The notes: generated by a model from the letters alone, not told the origin. Positions 1 through 7,883 are shown, numbered from the stretch's first letter. The stretch: 64,000 nucleotides of DNA from Streptomyces candidus (GCF_014207445.1 NZ_JACHEM010000010.1:248001-312000), one strand, 5' to 3'. Translations and numbers: made by a program.

Positions 1-92
1 CCTGCCGCACCGAGCTGCCTCCAGCCCGTCCGGCGGCTCCGAAGACCGCCCGCGGCACGGCACCACCGCCGCGTCCGTCGCGTCCTGCCGCG

Positions 93-126
93 ACGGAGCC
101 GTTTCGGCCACGGAGCCGTTTCGGCC
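93..126. repeat. 17-bp exact tandem repeat, two copies
   Basis: The unit ACGGAGCCGTTTCGGCC occurs at 93-109 and again, without any gap, at 110-126. The second copy runs into the stop codon of the marR-type gene on the minus strand. The rest of the first 125 bases is GC-rich with no gene visible. Confidence 0.85.
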
Positions 127-623
127 TAGGCCTTGCCGCGGCGGCCGCGCAGTTCGTCGGTGATGGGGCCCAGCACGGTGCGCAGGTGCAGGAGTTCGTC
201 CGCCGACATCATGTCGATGAAGTGCCGCCGCACGGAGGTCACGTGGTGCGGGGCGACCTTCTGCATCACCTCGCAGCCCTGGTCGGTGAGGACGGCGTAC
301 AGGCCGCGACGGTCCGACTCGCAGTTCTCGCGGCGGACCAGGCCCGCGGTCTCCATCCGGGTGATCTGGTGCGAGAGGCGGCTCTTGGACTGGAGGGTGG
401 CGGAGGCCAGGTCGCTCATCCGCATCCGCTTCTCGGCGGACTCGGAGAGGTTGACGAGGATCTCGTAGTCGTTGTTCGTCAGCCCGAACGGTTGGAGGTC
501 CTTCTCCAGCTGGTGCATCAGCAGCTTGCTGGCGTCCAGGTAGGTGCGCCAGGCGCACTGCTCGGCGTCGCTGAGCCAGGGGGTGGCGGCATTCTCATCG
601 GAGGAGCTGTCCATGGAGGGCAT
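126..623 (-). CDS. MarR family transcriptional regulator
   Basis: A 165-residue MarR-type winged-helix repressor or activator. The central winged helix is clear: the recognition-helix region reads TLQSKSRLSHQITRMETAGL (about residues 77-96), followed by the wing with the DRRG motif (about 104-107) typical of the family. Helices before and after it form the dimer interface. MarR proteins bind palindromic DNA as dimers and usually respond to small phenolic or oxidant ligands; the ligand here cannot be read. The ATG at 623 lies six bases after a TAGAAT -10 element, so the mRNA is probably leaderless. It lies just downstream of the AIM24 genes on the same strand but behind their terminator, so it is likely transcribed alone and autoregulated. 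Confidence 0.92.
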   Translation of the reverse strand: MPSMDSSSDENAATPWLSDAEQCAWRTYLDASKLLMHQLEKDLQPFGLTNNDYEILVNLSESAEKRMRMSDLASATLQSKSRLSHQITRMETAGLVRRENCESDRRGLYAVLTDQGCEVMQKVAPHHVTSVRRHFIDMMSADELLHLRTVLGPITDELRGRRGKA

Positions 624-629
624 GGTGGG

Positions 630-659
630 ATTCTACCTAAGAAGTTGAATGCTGGACAA
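630..659 (-). promoter_or_regulatory. Leaderless marR promoter with operator-like inverted repeat
   Basis: On the minus strand a -35 TTGTCC (659-654) and a -10 TAGAAT (635-630) are separated by 18 bases, and the ATG begins six bases after the -10. The imperfect inverted repeat TTCAAC-N7-GTAGAA overlaps the -10 region, as expected for an autoregulated MarR gene. Confidence 0.55.
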
Positions 660-672
660 AAGGGGGAGTCCG

Positions 673-722
673 GGAGTGTGATGCGAGGCACTCGCAACAG
701 CCCGGCCGTCGCATCACACTCC
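673..722 (-). terminator. Hairpin terminator downstream of the AIM24 genes
   Basis: Perfect 14-bp arms, GGAGTGTGATGCGA (673-686) and its complement (709-722), enclose a 22-base loop. The hairpin starts 12 bases after the stop codon of the last AIM24 gene and lies before the marR promoter. On the minus strand it is followed by a CCCCCTTTT run. Confidence 0.7.
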
Positions 723-734
723 GCAGACTACCGC

Positions 735-1535
735 TCACAGTCCGAAGCGCCGCTGGAGGTCCCCGAGTTGGCCCGGCATGCGGGGTACGGACCCCTGGGA
801 GCCGCCGTGCCCGCCGCCGCCCGGCACCCCGGCGTTCTGCCCGGCGCCGCCGCCGACCGCACCGACCGCCTGCTCGGCCATCAGCCGCTCGGTCGACTGG
901 AGCAGTACCGTACCGGCCCCGACGAACTCGAACTGGTGCTCCTCGCCGGAGGCCCCGCCGACGCCGGTCATCGCGCGCAGCCCGCCCAGGACCCCTGCCA
1001 TGTACCCGTGGTCGTAGTGGTGGCAGGGGGAGGGGCAGTCGGCCCAGCCCACCAGTGCCTGCGGGTCGACGCGGATCGGCGGTTCCATGAAGACGACCGG
1101 CCCGTTGGAGGCGGCCACGAACTTGCCCGTGCCGATCAGGGTCAGGAAGCCCGGCACGATCGACTGCTTGAGTGCGAGGGTCGGCTGGTACGCGAGGAGG
1201 TTGCCCGCCCGGATGGTCAGGTTCCCCTCCTCCAGGTCGAAGGAGTTCACGTCGAAGGCGCGGTCCGCGAGCAGCATCTTGCCGCTGCCCTCGGCCACCA
1301 CCCAGTCGCTCGCGTGCAGCGGCGAGTGGAAGGACGTGCGCATCAGCCGGTCGAAACGGCCGTGCCCGATGCCGTTGAACTCGATCTGCCCGTAATAGGC
1401 GATCATCTTGCCCTTCTGGAGGAACCACTGGCTCCCCTTGAGCTCCACGCAGAAGGTGTACGCGTTGACGTTGTCGTCCGCGGGCAGCGTGTGCGGGTCG
1501 AACACGGTGGGCCCGCCGGCCGTAGGGGTACTCAC
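735..1535 (-). CDS. AIM24 family protein (third of three)
   Basis: A 266-residue AIM24/TRAP-like beta-sandwich protein. The family is named after a mitochondrial inner-membrane biogenesis factor of yeast; the bacterial members have no settled function. Family features visible are alternating beta strands with the WFLQKGKMIAYYGQI segment near residue 40 and the glycine-rich GVLGGLRAMTGVGGASGEEH stretch near 180. Unlike the other two copies it carries a C-terminal glycine-rich tail of about 50 residues (GGGAGQNAG ... GGGGHGG). The GTG start at 1535 overlaps the stop of the preceding AIM24 gene in a GTGA junction, so it is probably translationally coupled to it. No signal peptide or membrane segment is seen. 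Confidence 0.88.
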   Translation of the reverse strand: MSTPTAGGPTVFDPHTLPADDNVNAYTFCVELKGSQWFLQKGKMIAYYGQIEFNGIGHGRFDRLMRTSFHSPLHASDWVVAEGSGKMLLADRAFDVNSFDLEEGNLTIRAGNLLAYQPTLALKQSIVPGFLTLIGTGKFVAASNGPVVFMEPPIRVDPQALVGWADCPSPCHHYDHGYMAGVLGGLRAMTGVGGASGEEHQFEFVGAGTVLLQSTERLMAEQAVGAVGGGAGQNAGVPGGGGHGGSQGSVPRMPGQLGDLQRRFGL

Positions 1536-2182
1536 AGCTTCTCCTCCGAGGCCTGTACGAACACCGTGCCGCTGCCGGACAGCTCCAGCTGGAACGCCTC
1601 GCCCGAGCCGCGTCCCACCATGTCGCGCCAGCCCAGTGCCGTCGACAGCTTGTTGCGCACGTCGCCGTGGTGGGCCACGTACGCCTGCGGGTCCACGTGG
1701 ACCGGGCGCTGCGGGGTGATCGGCAGCTCGATCACGCCGCCGTGCGCCATGACCGCGACCGCGCCCTGACCCTTCAGGGTCGTCGTGAAGAGGCCCTGCC
1801 CGGTGACCTGGCCGCGCACCATGCCCATCACCCCGCCCTGCGAGCCCATGAACATCGTGCCCTGCTGGAGGGTGCCGTCGAAGGCGAGGAGGCGGTCGGC
1901 CTCCACGTACAGGGTGTCCCCGGCGAGGTTGATCACCTGGATGTGGTGGCCGCCGTGCCCGAACATCACCGTGCCGCTGCCCTCGACCGTCATGAGGGGG
2001 GTGGACTCGTTGGCCACCCGGCGGCCGATCATCGACATGACGCCGCCCTGACCGCCGCTGATGTTCGGGGTGAAGGACACCTCGCCCCGGTACGCGAGCA
2101 TCGCGCCGCGCTGGCTGTACATCTTCTGGCCGGGTGCGATCCGCGCCTCGACCATCCGGGAGTTGATCTCGCGGAACGGCAT
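1532..2182 (-). CDS. AIM24 family protein (second of three)
   Basis: A 216-residue AIM24-family protein beginning MPFREINSRMVEARIAPGQK. It shares the fold signature with its neighbours: MYSQRGAMLAYRGEVSF, a GLFTTTLKGQGAVAVMAHGG strand pair and a C-terminal WRDMVGRGSGEAFQLELSGS block. The ATG at 2182 sits in a TGATG junction with the stop of the upstream paralogue, which fixes the start; the open frame upstream is only the paralogue read in another frame. The protein has no signal peptide and is presumably cytosolic or peripheral. Function unknown; the three coupled paralogues suggest a hetero-oligomer (inference). Confidence 0.88.
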   Translation of the reverse strand: MPFREINSRMVEARIAPGQKMYSQRGAMLAYRGEVSFTPNISGGQGGVMSMIGRRVANESTPLMTVEGSGTVMFGHGGHHIQVINLAGDTLYVEADRLLAFDGTLQQGTMFMGSQGGVMGMVRGQVTGQGLFTTTLKGQGAVAVMAHGGVIELPITPQRPVHVDPQAYVAHHGDVRNKLSTALGWRDMVGRGSGEAFQLELSGSGTVFVQASEEKL

Positions 2183-2820
2183 CAGACGTCGCCCCCGACG
2201 GTGTTGCGCTCGCTGGGCTGGACGTACACCAGACCGTCGCCCTCGAAGCGGATCTGGAAGGCCTCCCCGGAGCCCTCGCCCATGAGGGTGCGGAAGTTCA
2301 CCCCGGACTGGAAGGACTGGTTGAGGTTGCCGAGGTGCGCGATGTACGCGCCCGGGTCCACCTGGAGCGGGTACTGCGGAGTCACCCGCAGCACGACGGC
2401 CTGGCCGTCGGAGAGGATGGCGGCCTGGCCGTGCCCCTCCACGGTGGTGGTGAACAGACCGTTGCCGGTCGCCCCGCCGCGCAGCCCGGTGAACGACGTG
2501 CCGGTGCGCAGCCCGGCGTCGGTGCACAGCAGGTTGCTGGACTCGACGTAGAGCTTGTCACCGGTGAGGTTCACCAGGTTGATCTCGCTGGCGCGGTCGG
2601 CGAAGAAGCACGTGCCGTGCCCCTTCGCCTCCATCACCGTCATCTGTTCGCCGGTGAGCCGGCGGGTCACCATGCCCCGCACGCCGTCACCGCCGCCGGA
2701 CATCTTCTTGAAGGCGATCTCGCCGTCGTACGCCACCATGGAGCCGTTTTTCGCCTTGACGGCGTCCCCGGTCATGTCGACGGCGAGCACCTTGCTGCCT
2801 TGGAGTCGGAACTGAGCCAC
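2182..2820 (-). CDS. AIM24 family protein (first of three)
   Basis: A 212-residue AIM24-family protein starting VAQFRLQGSKVLAVDMTGDA. It contains AKNGSMVAYDGEIAFKKM, the GNGLFTTTVEGHGQAAILSD strand pair and FRTLMGEGSGEAFQIRFEGD near the C-terminus, matching the other two copies. The GTG start at 2820 is chosen because protein similarity begins exactly there and a TACCGT -10 element ends seven bases upstream, giving a leaderless mRNA; the frame further upstream is out of family. This gene leads the three-gene operon (overlaps TGATG then GTGA). Its role is unknown. Confidence 0.88.
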   Translation of the reverse strand: MAQFRLQGSKVLAVDMTGDAVKAKNGSMVAYDGEIAFKKMSGGGDGVRGMVTRRLTGEQMTVMEAKGHGTCFFADRASEINLVNLTGDKLYVESSNLLCTDAGLRTGTSFTGLRGGATGNGLFTTTVEGHGQAAILSDGQAVVLRVTPQYPLQVDPGAYIAHLGNLNQSFQSGVNFRTLMGEGSGEAFQIRFEGDGLVYVQPSERNTVGGDV

Positions 2821-2827
2821 AGGCCCG

Positions 2828-2857
2828 ACGGTATCGGGCGCGCGCCACGGCTGCCAG
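2828..2857 (-). promoter_or_regulatory. Probable leaderless promoter of the AIM24 operon
   Basis: On the minus strand CTGGCA (2857-2852) and TACCGT (2833-2828) are spaced 18 bases apart; the GTG start lies seven bases after the -10. No ribosome-binding site is present, which supports a leaderless transcript. Confidence 0.4.
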
Positions 2858-2935
2858 GGCCTTCGGGAGGAGCCCGACCCCGACCGGACCCTGAGCCAAG
2901 GGTTGGCAAAGCCGGATGCCACAATGTCCGGGACG

Positions 2936-2955
2936 CTTGTGCATACGTTCACAAG
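2936..2955. promoter_or_regulatory. Inverted repeat in the AIM24/DUF3817 divergent region
   Basis: CTTGTG (2936-2941) and CACAAG (2950-2955) form a 6-bp inverted repeat with an 8-base spacer, about 45 bases before the DUF3817 start. It could be an operator; nothing more can be said. Confidence 0.3.
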
Positions 2956-3001
2956 ATCGCCGCCGCTGCTGTTCGCTCCCGACGACGAAGGTTGCCCTTC
3001 C

Positions 3002-3346
3002 GTGGATCTCAAGACCGCTTCCGCCCTCCGCCGACTCCGCCTGGTCTCCGCCCCCGAGGCGGTCTCCTTCCTGCTGCTGCTCGTCTGCTCGGTCCTCAAG
3101 CGCACCACGGACTTCAACGCGGTGCCGGTGATGGGCGCGGTCCACGGCCTGCTCTTCGTGCTGTACGTGCTCTTCTGGGCGGACGCCTGGAACCGCACCA
3201 AGTGGTCACTGAAGACGGCCGCCTTCTACTTCGTGATGTCGGTGCTGCCCACCGGCGGCTTCTTCGCGGAGCGCCGGCTCAAGGACGAGGCCGAGAACGC
3301 CGTGATCGCCGCCCGCGCCCGCAAGGAAGGCACGGTCACCGCATGA
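3002..3346 (+). CDS. DUF3817 family small membrane protein
   Basis: A 114-residue integral membrane protein of the DUF3817 (YdzA-like) family. The start is the GTG at 3002, ten bases after GAAGG at 2987; the family similarity begins with LKTASALRRLRLVSAPEAVS. Three hydrophobic segments follow: about residues 17-30 (EAVSFLLLLVCSVL), 44-60 (VHGLLFVLYVLFWADAW) with the VHG motif typical of the family, and 68-85 (AAFYFVMSVLPTGGFFAERR). A charged tail ends the protein. The next gene overlaps by ATGA. The function of DUF3817 is not established. A second, diverged member lies at 11889-12215. Confidence 0.85.
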   Translation: MDLKTASALRRLRLVSAPEAVSFLLLLVCSVLKRTTDFNAVPVMGAVHGLLFVLYVLFWADAWNRTKWSLKTAAFYFVMSVLPTGGFFAERRLKDEAENAVIAARARKEGTVTA

Positions 3347-3636
3347 TCCTCGCCTTCTCCGTGACACCGCTGGGCGTGGGCGAGGACGTCGGCGAGTACG
3401 TGGCGGACGCGGTCCGCGTGGTGCGCGAGTCGGGGCTGCCGCACCGTACGGACGCCATGTTCACCTCCGTCGAGGGTGAGTGGGACGACGTCATGGCCGT
3501 CGTCAAGCGCGCCGTGGCCGCCGTCGAGGCGCGGGCGCCGCGGGTGTCCGTCGTGATGAAGGCGGACATCAGGCCGTCCGTCACCGACGGGCTGACGTCC
3601 AAGGTCGAGACGGTGGAGCGGTATTTGTCCTCCTGA
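3343..3636 (+). CDS. MTH1187-type thiamine-binding protein
   Basis: A 97-residue protein of the MTH1187/YkoF-like thiamine-binding family (formerly DUF77), a ferredoxin-like fold that forms tetramers and binds thiamine or related pyrimidines. Visible hallmarks are the N-terminal strand MILAFSVTPLGVGEDVGEYV, the TSVEGEWDDVMAVVKRA helix and the closing VSVVMKADIRPS strand. The ATG overlaps the TGA of the preceding gene (ATGA), so it is coupled to the DUF3817 protein. A strong terminator follows 18 bases after the stop. No thiamine gene lies nearby, so the physiological ligand is inferred from the family only. Confidence 0.88.
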   Translation: MILAFSVTPLGVGEDVGEYVADAVRVVRESGLPHRTDAMFTSVEGEWDDVMAVVKRAVAAVEARAPRVSVVMKADIRPSVTDGLTSKVETVERYLSS

Positions 3637-3653
3637 CGCGCCGTCTGCCGAAC

Positions 3654-3682
3654 AACCCCTGGTCAGCGGGCCAGGGGTTTTC
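3654..3682 (+). terminator. Rho-independent terminator
   Basis: AACCCCTGG (3654-3662) pairs with CCAGGGGTT (3671-3679) across an 8-base loop and is followed by TTT. It closes the DUF3817/thiamine-binding operon. Confidence 0.85.
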
Positions 3683-3694
3683 TCGTACCCGGGG

Positions 3695-3743
3695 TTGAGC
3701 AGTCGCTCAAAAACGCGTACCTTCCATTTGAGCAGTCGCTCAA
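3695..3743 (+). promoter_or_regulatory. Promoter with duplicated TetR-type operator
   Basis: The 16-base motif TTGAGCAGTCGCTCAA, a TTGAGC-N4-GCTCAA palindrome, occurs twice, at 3695-3710 and 3728-3743, with centres 33 bases apart (about three helical turns). The first copy supplies a -35 TTGAGC, and TACCTT at 3718-3723 is a -10 at 17-base spacing; the second copy covers the transcription start. The downstream operon ends in a TetR gene, so autorepression is likely (inference). Confidence 0.75.
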
Positions 3744-3768
3744 AGAAGCCGATATCCGGGGTGTGGCC

Positions 3769-4524
3769 ATGAAGCAGGCGAAGCCGCTGTACGTGGAGGT
3801 GCTGATCCGCGCCGACCAGGAACTCCTCTGGCAACGCACCCAGGAGCCCGCCCAGCACCAGCGCTGGGACCTGCGGTTCACCGAGATCGACTTCCTGCCG
3901 CGCCCCTCGCCCGACGAGCCGCAGCACTTCCGGTACGCGACCCGGGTACTGCCGTTCGTCACCGTCTCCGGCACCGGGATCAGTGCGGGCGAGCGCCACC
4001 GGCCCGACGGCACCCGCACCTCCGCCCTGCGGTTCGCCTCCGCGCACCCGCTCTCCCTCCTCGCGCAGGGCAGCGGCTACTGGCGGTACGTGCCGACGGC
4101 CGACGGGATCCGCTTCGCCACCGGATACGACTACCGGACGCGCTGGGGCCGCTTCGGGGCGGTCGCCGACCGGTTCGTGTTCCGGCCGCTCATGGGGTGG
4201 GCGACCGCCTGGTCCTTCGACCGGCTGCGGCTGTGGCTGGAGCGGGGGACGAGCCCGGCGCGACTGCTGGGGCGGGCGGTGGGCGAGCTGGCCGCGCGTA
4301 CCGCGGTCGCCGTCCTCGCGGTCGTACTGGCGGGCAGCGGGCCCGCGCTCGCCGTCCACGTGGACGCGCTCGCCGGTGGCGCCCCCGTCCTCGCGGCGGT
4401 GCTCCTCGCGGCGGCCGTCCTGCTGCCGCCGCTGCCCGGCACGCCGGCCGCGCGCCGCTGTCTGCGCACCACGTCCGCCCCGCCCCGTACGCCCTCGATC
4501 CTCGCCACCCTGGAGCCCCGATGA
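3769..4524 (+). CDS. SRPBCC-like membrane-anchored protein
   Basis: A 251-residue protein (ATG 3769, seven bases after GGGG; an in-frame GTG at 3763 is the alternative start). The N-terminal 160 residues resemble the START/polyketide-cyclase-like SRPBCC fold: KPLYVEVLIRADQELLWQRT, then QHQRWDLRFTEIDFL, a run of beta strands, and YRTRWGRFGAVADRFVFRPL. The C-terminal quarter (about 185-230) is an alanine/leucine/valine-rich pair of membrane helices followed by a short basic tail with several cysteines and arginines. It overlaps the DUF4166 gene by ATGA. SRPBCC domains bind hydrophobic ligands; the ligand here is unknown. Expression is probably controlled by the TetR encoded last in the operon. 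Confidence 0.75.
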   Translation: MKQAKPLYVEVLIRADQELLWQRTQEPAQHQRWDLRFTEIDFLPRPSPDEPQHFRYATRVLPFVTVSGTGISAGERHRPDGTRTSALRFASAHPLSLLAQGSGYWRYVPTADGIRFATGYDYRTRWGRFGAVADRFVFRPLMGWATAWSFDRLRLWLERGTSPARLLGRAVGELAARTAVAVLAVVLAGSGPALAVHVDALAGGAPVLAAVLLAAAVLLPPLPGTPAARRCLRTTSAPPRTPSILATLEPR

Positions 4525-5219
4525 GTCCCGCCCGTCACGCCTCCGTCTTCCGCACCGCCATGGGCGACGACGCCTTCGGCCGGCTGCACCCCATGCTCCA
4601 GCGCCGCTTCTCCGTCGGCCTGGACAGCGGGGAGGCGTGCGTGGGGCGGGGGGTGATGGACCGGATATGGCACGGGCCCGGGTTCGTGCGGCCGTTCCTC
4701 CGGCTCGGGGCGAAGCGCCACATCCTGGTGCCGGAGGCCGGACGGCACGTGCCCTTCGTCATCGAGAACGTCCCGTACACCGACTCCTACGGCCGCGAGA
4801 CCGTCACCTTCGTGCGGACCTTCCACTTCCGCGGCGGGCCCCGCCGCTTCGACGCCACCATGATCCACAGCCCGGAGCGCGACTGCGTCCTCGACTACCT
4901 CGGCACCCACCAGCACCTCGCCAGCGACCTCCACTTCGCCGCCGACCCGCACGGCGGCCTGGTGATCCGCTCCGGTGAGCACCGCTTCCGCGAGGGCCCC
5001 GTCGACGTCCGCGTCCCGCACCTGATCGGCGGCGACGCCGAGGTCAGGGAGTCCTACGACGAGTGGACAGGGCGCTTCCGGATCCGTGTCAGGGTGACCA
5101 ACCGGCGGTTCGGCCCGCTCTTCGGCTACGAAGGGTCCTTCCGGGCCGCCTTCCGGGACGCGACAGCGCACGGCATCCGGCCGGGGCTGCGCCCGATCCG
5201 CGAGGAGGCCCGCGCATGA
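4521..5219 (+). CDS. DUF4166 domain-containing protein
   Basis: A 232-residue protein belonging to DUF4166, a family often found fused to or beside short-chain dehydrogenases. The family hallmarks are an N-terminal RLHPMLQRRFSVGLDSGEAC, the GVMDRIWHGPGFVRPFLRLG segment, ENVPYTDSYGRETVTFVRTF, and a C-terminal block FGPLFGYEGSFRAAF. No signal peptide, membrane segment or catalytic motif is evident. It overlaps the preceding SRPBCC-like gene (ATGA at 4521) and the following TetR gene (ATGAG at 5216), so the three proteins are made in a fixed ratio. Biochemical role unknown; the SRPBCC neighbour hints at lipid or polyketide-like ligand handling (inference). Confidence 0.82.
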   Translation: MSPARHASVFRTAMGDDAFGRLHPMLQRRFSVGLDSGEACVGRGVMDRIWHGPGFVRPFLRLGAKRHILVPEAGRHVPFVIENVPYTDSYGRETVTFVRTFHFRGGPRRFDATMIHSPERDCVLDYLGTHQHLASDLHFAADPHGGLVIRSGEHRFREGPVDVRVPHLIGGDAEVRESYDEWTGRFRIRVRVTNRRFGPLFGYEGSFRAAFRDATAHGIRPGLRPIREEARA

Positions 5220-5896
5220 GCGCGACGGAGACCAGGGAGAAACTGCTGGCAGGAGCGTTGCGGACGCTCTCCGAGCAGGGCATCGCCAAGACGTCGGCGC
5301 GCAGCATCGCGACCGCCGCCGGCGTCAATCAGGCGCTCGTCTTCTACCACTTCGGATCGGTCGACGAACTTCTCGCCGCCGCCTGCCGGTACGGCGCCGA
5401 GCAGCGCGTCGCCCACTACCGGCTGCGCCTCGCCGCGATCACCACCCTCGCCGAACTCCTCGAATTCGGCCGGGTCATGCACGAGGAGGAGAAGCGCGGC
5501 GGCCACGTCGCCTTCCTCGGCCAGCTCCTCGCCGGCGCGCAGACCCAGCCCCGGCTGGCCCCGGCGACCGCGGCCGGCCTCGACCTGTGGATCGAGGAGA
5601 TCGAGAAGGTGCTCGGCCGGGTCCTGGAGCACAGCCCGATCGCCGAGTTCACCGACCCGGCGGGCCTCGCCCGCGCGGTGGCCGCCGCCTTCATCGGCCT
5701 GGAACTGTACGAGGGCGTGGACGAGGTCGGCGCCGCGAGCGCCTTGGACGCGCTGGAGCAGCTCGCCGGGCTCGTCGGCGTACTGGAGGACCTGGGCCCG
5801 GTGGCCCAGCACGCCGTCAGGCTGGGGCTGCGCAAGGCGAAACGCGGCCACACCCCGTCGGACCGGCGCATCCCGTCACGCGACCCGGCGCGGTAG
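5216..5896 (+). CDS. TetR family transcriptional regulator
   Basis: A 226-residue TetR regulator. The N-terminal HTH covers residues 5-50: REKLLAGALRTLSEQGIAKT, then SARSIATAAGVNQALVFYHF with the recognition helix NQALVFYHF. The C-terminal ligand domain is helical and family-specific. The start ATG overlaps the stop of the DUF4166 gene. The C-terminus ends in a basic tail. Being the last gene of an operon whose promoter carries two identical palindromes (3695-3743), it is most simply a self-repressor released by a ligand related to its SRPBCC/DUF4166 partners (inference). Confidence 0.9.
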   Translation: MSATETREKLLAGALRTLSEQGIAKTSARSIATAAGVNQALVFYHFGSVDELLAAACRYGAEQRVAHYRLRLAAITTLAELLEFGRVMHEEEKRGGHVAFLGQLLAGAQTQPRLAPATAAGLDLWIEEIEKVLGRVLEHSPIAEFTDPAGLARAVAAAFIGLELYEGVDEVGAASALDALEQLAGLVGVLEDLGPVAQHAVRLGLRKAKRGHTPSDRRIPSRDPAR

Positions 5897-5989
5897 CTCC
5901 ATCGGACGCCCCGAGTCGACACGACCTCATATCTGACGTTTCGTGGCTTTCGTGGGGTATGGGCCTCACAAGATCAGCTTGGAGGCCGC

Positions 5990-7882
5990 GTGTTGCCGGA
6001 GGGCTACGACTACGAGAAGCACAGCCGTCTCGCCGGGCCGCTGACGGACCCGGGGAAGGGTGCCTACACGGTCCAGTACACGAGTCTGCTCTCGAAGGAG
6101 CCCCACCGAATACGGGCCGTCCTTCTCATGACGCTCGCGCCGCTCCTCTCGCTGGTCCTGCTGGCGTACCTGGTGTGGCCGTCCCACTGGACCGAGCGGG
6201 AGAACGCCGACCCCTGGCTGGTCCGCGCCGACCACGTGATGCTGGGCTCCATCGCTCTGATCATGTTCTTCATGTTCATGAACGTGGCGTCCATCGCGCA
6301 CGCCACGATGGTCGCCCGCGACCCGGTCCCGGTGCGCGCCCGCAAGGGAACCCGCGTCGCGTTCCTGACGACGTACGTCCCCGGCAAGGAACCCCTCGCC
6401 ATGGTCCGCGCCACGCTCGAAGGCGCGGTCAAGGTCCGTCACCGCGGGCGGTTCGACGTCTGGCTCCTCGACGAGGGCGACGACGCCCAGGCGAAGGCAC
6501 TCTGCGCCGAACTGGGGGTGAAGCACTTCACCCGCAAGGGCGTCCCCGACTGGAACCAGCAGAAGGGCCCGCACCGCGCGAAGACCAAGCACGGCAACTA
6601 CAACGCCTGGCTGGCCATGCACGGCAAGGACTACGACTACTTCGCGTCCGTCGACACCGATCACGTCCCGCTGCCCAACTACCTGGAGCGGATGCTGGGT
6701 TACTTCCGTGACCCGGACATCGCGTTCGTGGTCGGGCCGCAGGTGTACGGCAACTACCGGGCCGCCGTCACCAAGGCCGCCGAGTCGCAGCAGTACCTCT
6801 TCCACGCCCTGATCCAGCGCGCCGGGAACCGCTACCGCGCGCCCATGTTCGTCGGTACGAACAACGTGGTGCGGGTCAGCGCGCTGACCCAGGTCGGCGG
6901 ACTGTACGACTCGATCACCGAGGACATGGCGACCGGCTTCGAGATCCACCGCCGCAAGAACCCGCGCACGGGCCACTTCTGGCGCTCCGTCTACACCCCC
7001 GACGTCCTCGCGGTGGGGGAGGGGCCGTCGTCCTGGACGGACTTCTTCACCCAGCAGATGCGCTGGTCCAGGGGCACCTACGAGACGGTGTTCAAGCAGT
7101 TGTGGAAGGCGCCCTTCCGGGTTCCGCCGGGGCGGCTCCTCAACTACGGCCTGATGCTCCTCTACTACCCCATGACCGCCGTCAACTGGCTTCTGGGCAT
7201 TCTGAGCTGCGTGCTGTTCCTGTGGTTCGGCGCGTCCGGCACCCAGGTCTCCACCTCGGTCTGGCTGATGCTCTACAGCGACGCCGTCGCCCTGCAGATC
7301 GGCCTCTACCTGTGGAACCGCCGCCACAACGTCTCGCCGCACGAGCCCGAGGGCTCCGGCGGCCTGGCCGGCATGGCGATGTCCGCGATCTGCGCACCGA
7401 TCTACCTGAAGTCGCTGGGCGCGGCGGTCGTCGGCAGCCGAGGCAAGTTCGTGGTGACCCCCAAGGGCGGCGAGGTCAGCCCCGACCGGCTGCTGACGTT
7501 CCGCATCCACTTCTTCTGGGCGGCGATCCTGGTCGCGTCCCTGTGGGCGTCCGTCCAGTACGGGAACACGCACGCCGCGATGCGCACCTGGGCCGTACTG
7601 GCGCTGGTCATCACGCTCGCCCCGGTGACGGTCTGGCTGTGCAGCAGGTACGCCGAGCGCGACAGCAGGAAGGACGCGGCAGCGGGAGCCGTCCGCCGAC
7701 GCGAGCGCGACAGGAGGCCCGCGCGGGCCTGCGCGACGGTCGAGCAGGAGGGCACGGCCGCCACCACAGCACGGGCTGCTTCCACCGCACCGGCCGCCAC
7801 TACAGCACCGGCCGCCACCACCGCGCCGACCGCCACCGGCTCACCGGCCGCCGTCGGAGCCACCACCACCGGAGGGAAGTGA
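5990..7882 (+). CDS. cslA: Cellulose-synthase-like glycosyltransferase CslA
   Basis: A 630-residue processive family-2 glycosyltransferase. Two membrane helices (about 38-58 and 78-98) precede the cytosolic catalytic domain, with the first Asp in VWLLDEGDD, the DxD in SVDTDHVPLP, the TED motif in SITEDMATGF and the Q-x-x-R-W signature in QQMRWSRG. Four or five C-terminal membrane helices form the glycan channel. The last 50 residues are an Ala/Thr/Pro low-complexity tail. The GTG start at 5990 follows GGAGG closely. In S. coelicolor and S. lividans CslA makes a beta-glucan at hyphal tips together with GlxA, whose gene follows here after one base. Assignment rests on the motifs and the cslA-glxA pairing. 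Confidence 0.92.
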   Translation: MLPEGYDYEKHSRLAGPLTDPGKGAYTVQYTSLLSKEPHRIRAVLLMTLAPLLSLVLLAYLVWPSHWTERENADPWLVRADHVMLGSIALIMFFMFMNVASIAHATMVARDPVPVRARKGTRVAFLTTYVPGKEPLAMVRATLEGAVKVRHRGRFDVWLLDEGDDAQAKALCAELGVKHFTRKGVPDWNQQKGPHRAKTKHGNYNAWLAMHGKDYDYFASVDTDHVPLPNYLERMLGYFRDPDIAFVVGPQVYGNYRAAVTKAAESQQYLFHALIQRAGNRYRAPMFVGTNNVVRVSALTQVGGLYDSITEDMATGFEIHRRKNPRTGHFWRSVYTPDVLAVGEGPSSWTDFFTQQMRWSRGTYETVFKQLWKAPFRVPPGRLLNYGLMLLYYPMTAVNWLLGILSCVLFLWFGASGTQVSTSVWLMLYSDAVALQIGLYLWNRRHNVSPHEPEGSGGLAGMAMSAICAPIYLKSLGAAVVGSRGKFVVTPKGGEVSPDRLLTFRIHFFWAAILVASLWASVQYGNTHAAMRTWAVLALVITLAPVTVWLCSRYAERDSRKDAAAGAVRRRERDRRPARACATVEQEGTAATTARAASTAPAATTAPAATTAPTATGSPAAVGATTTGGK

Positions 7883-7883
7883 C

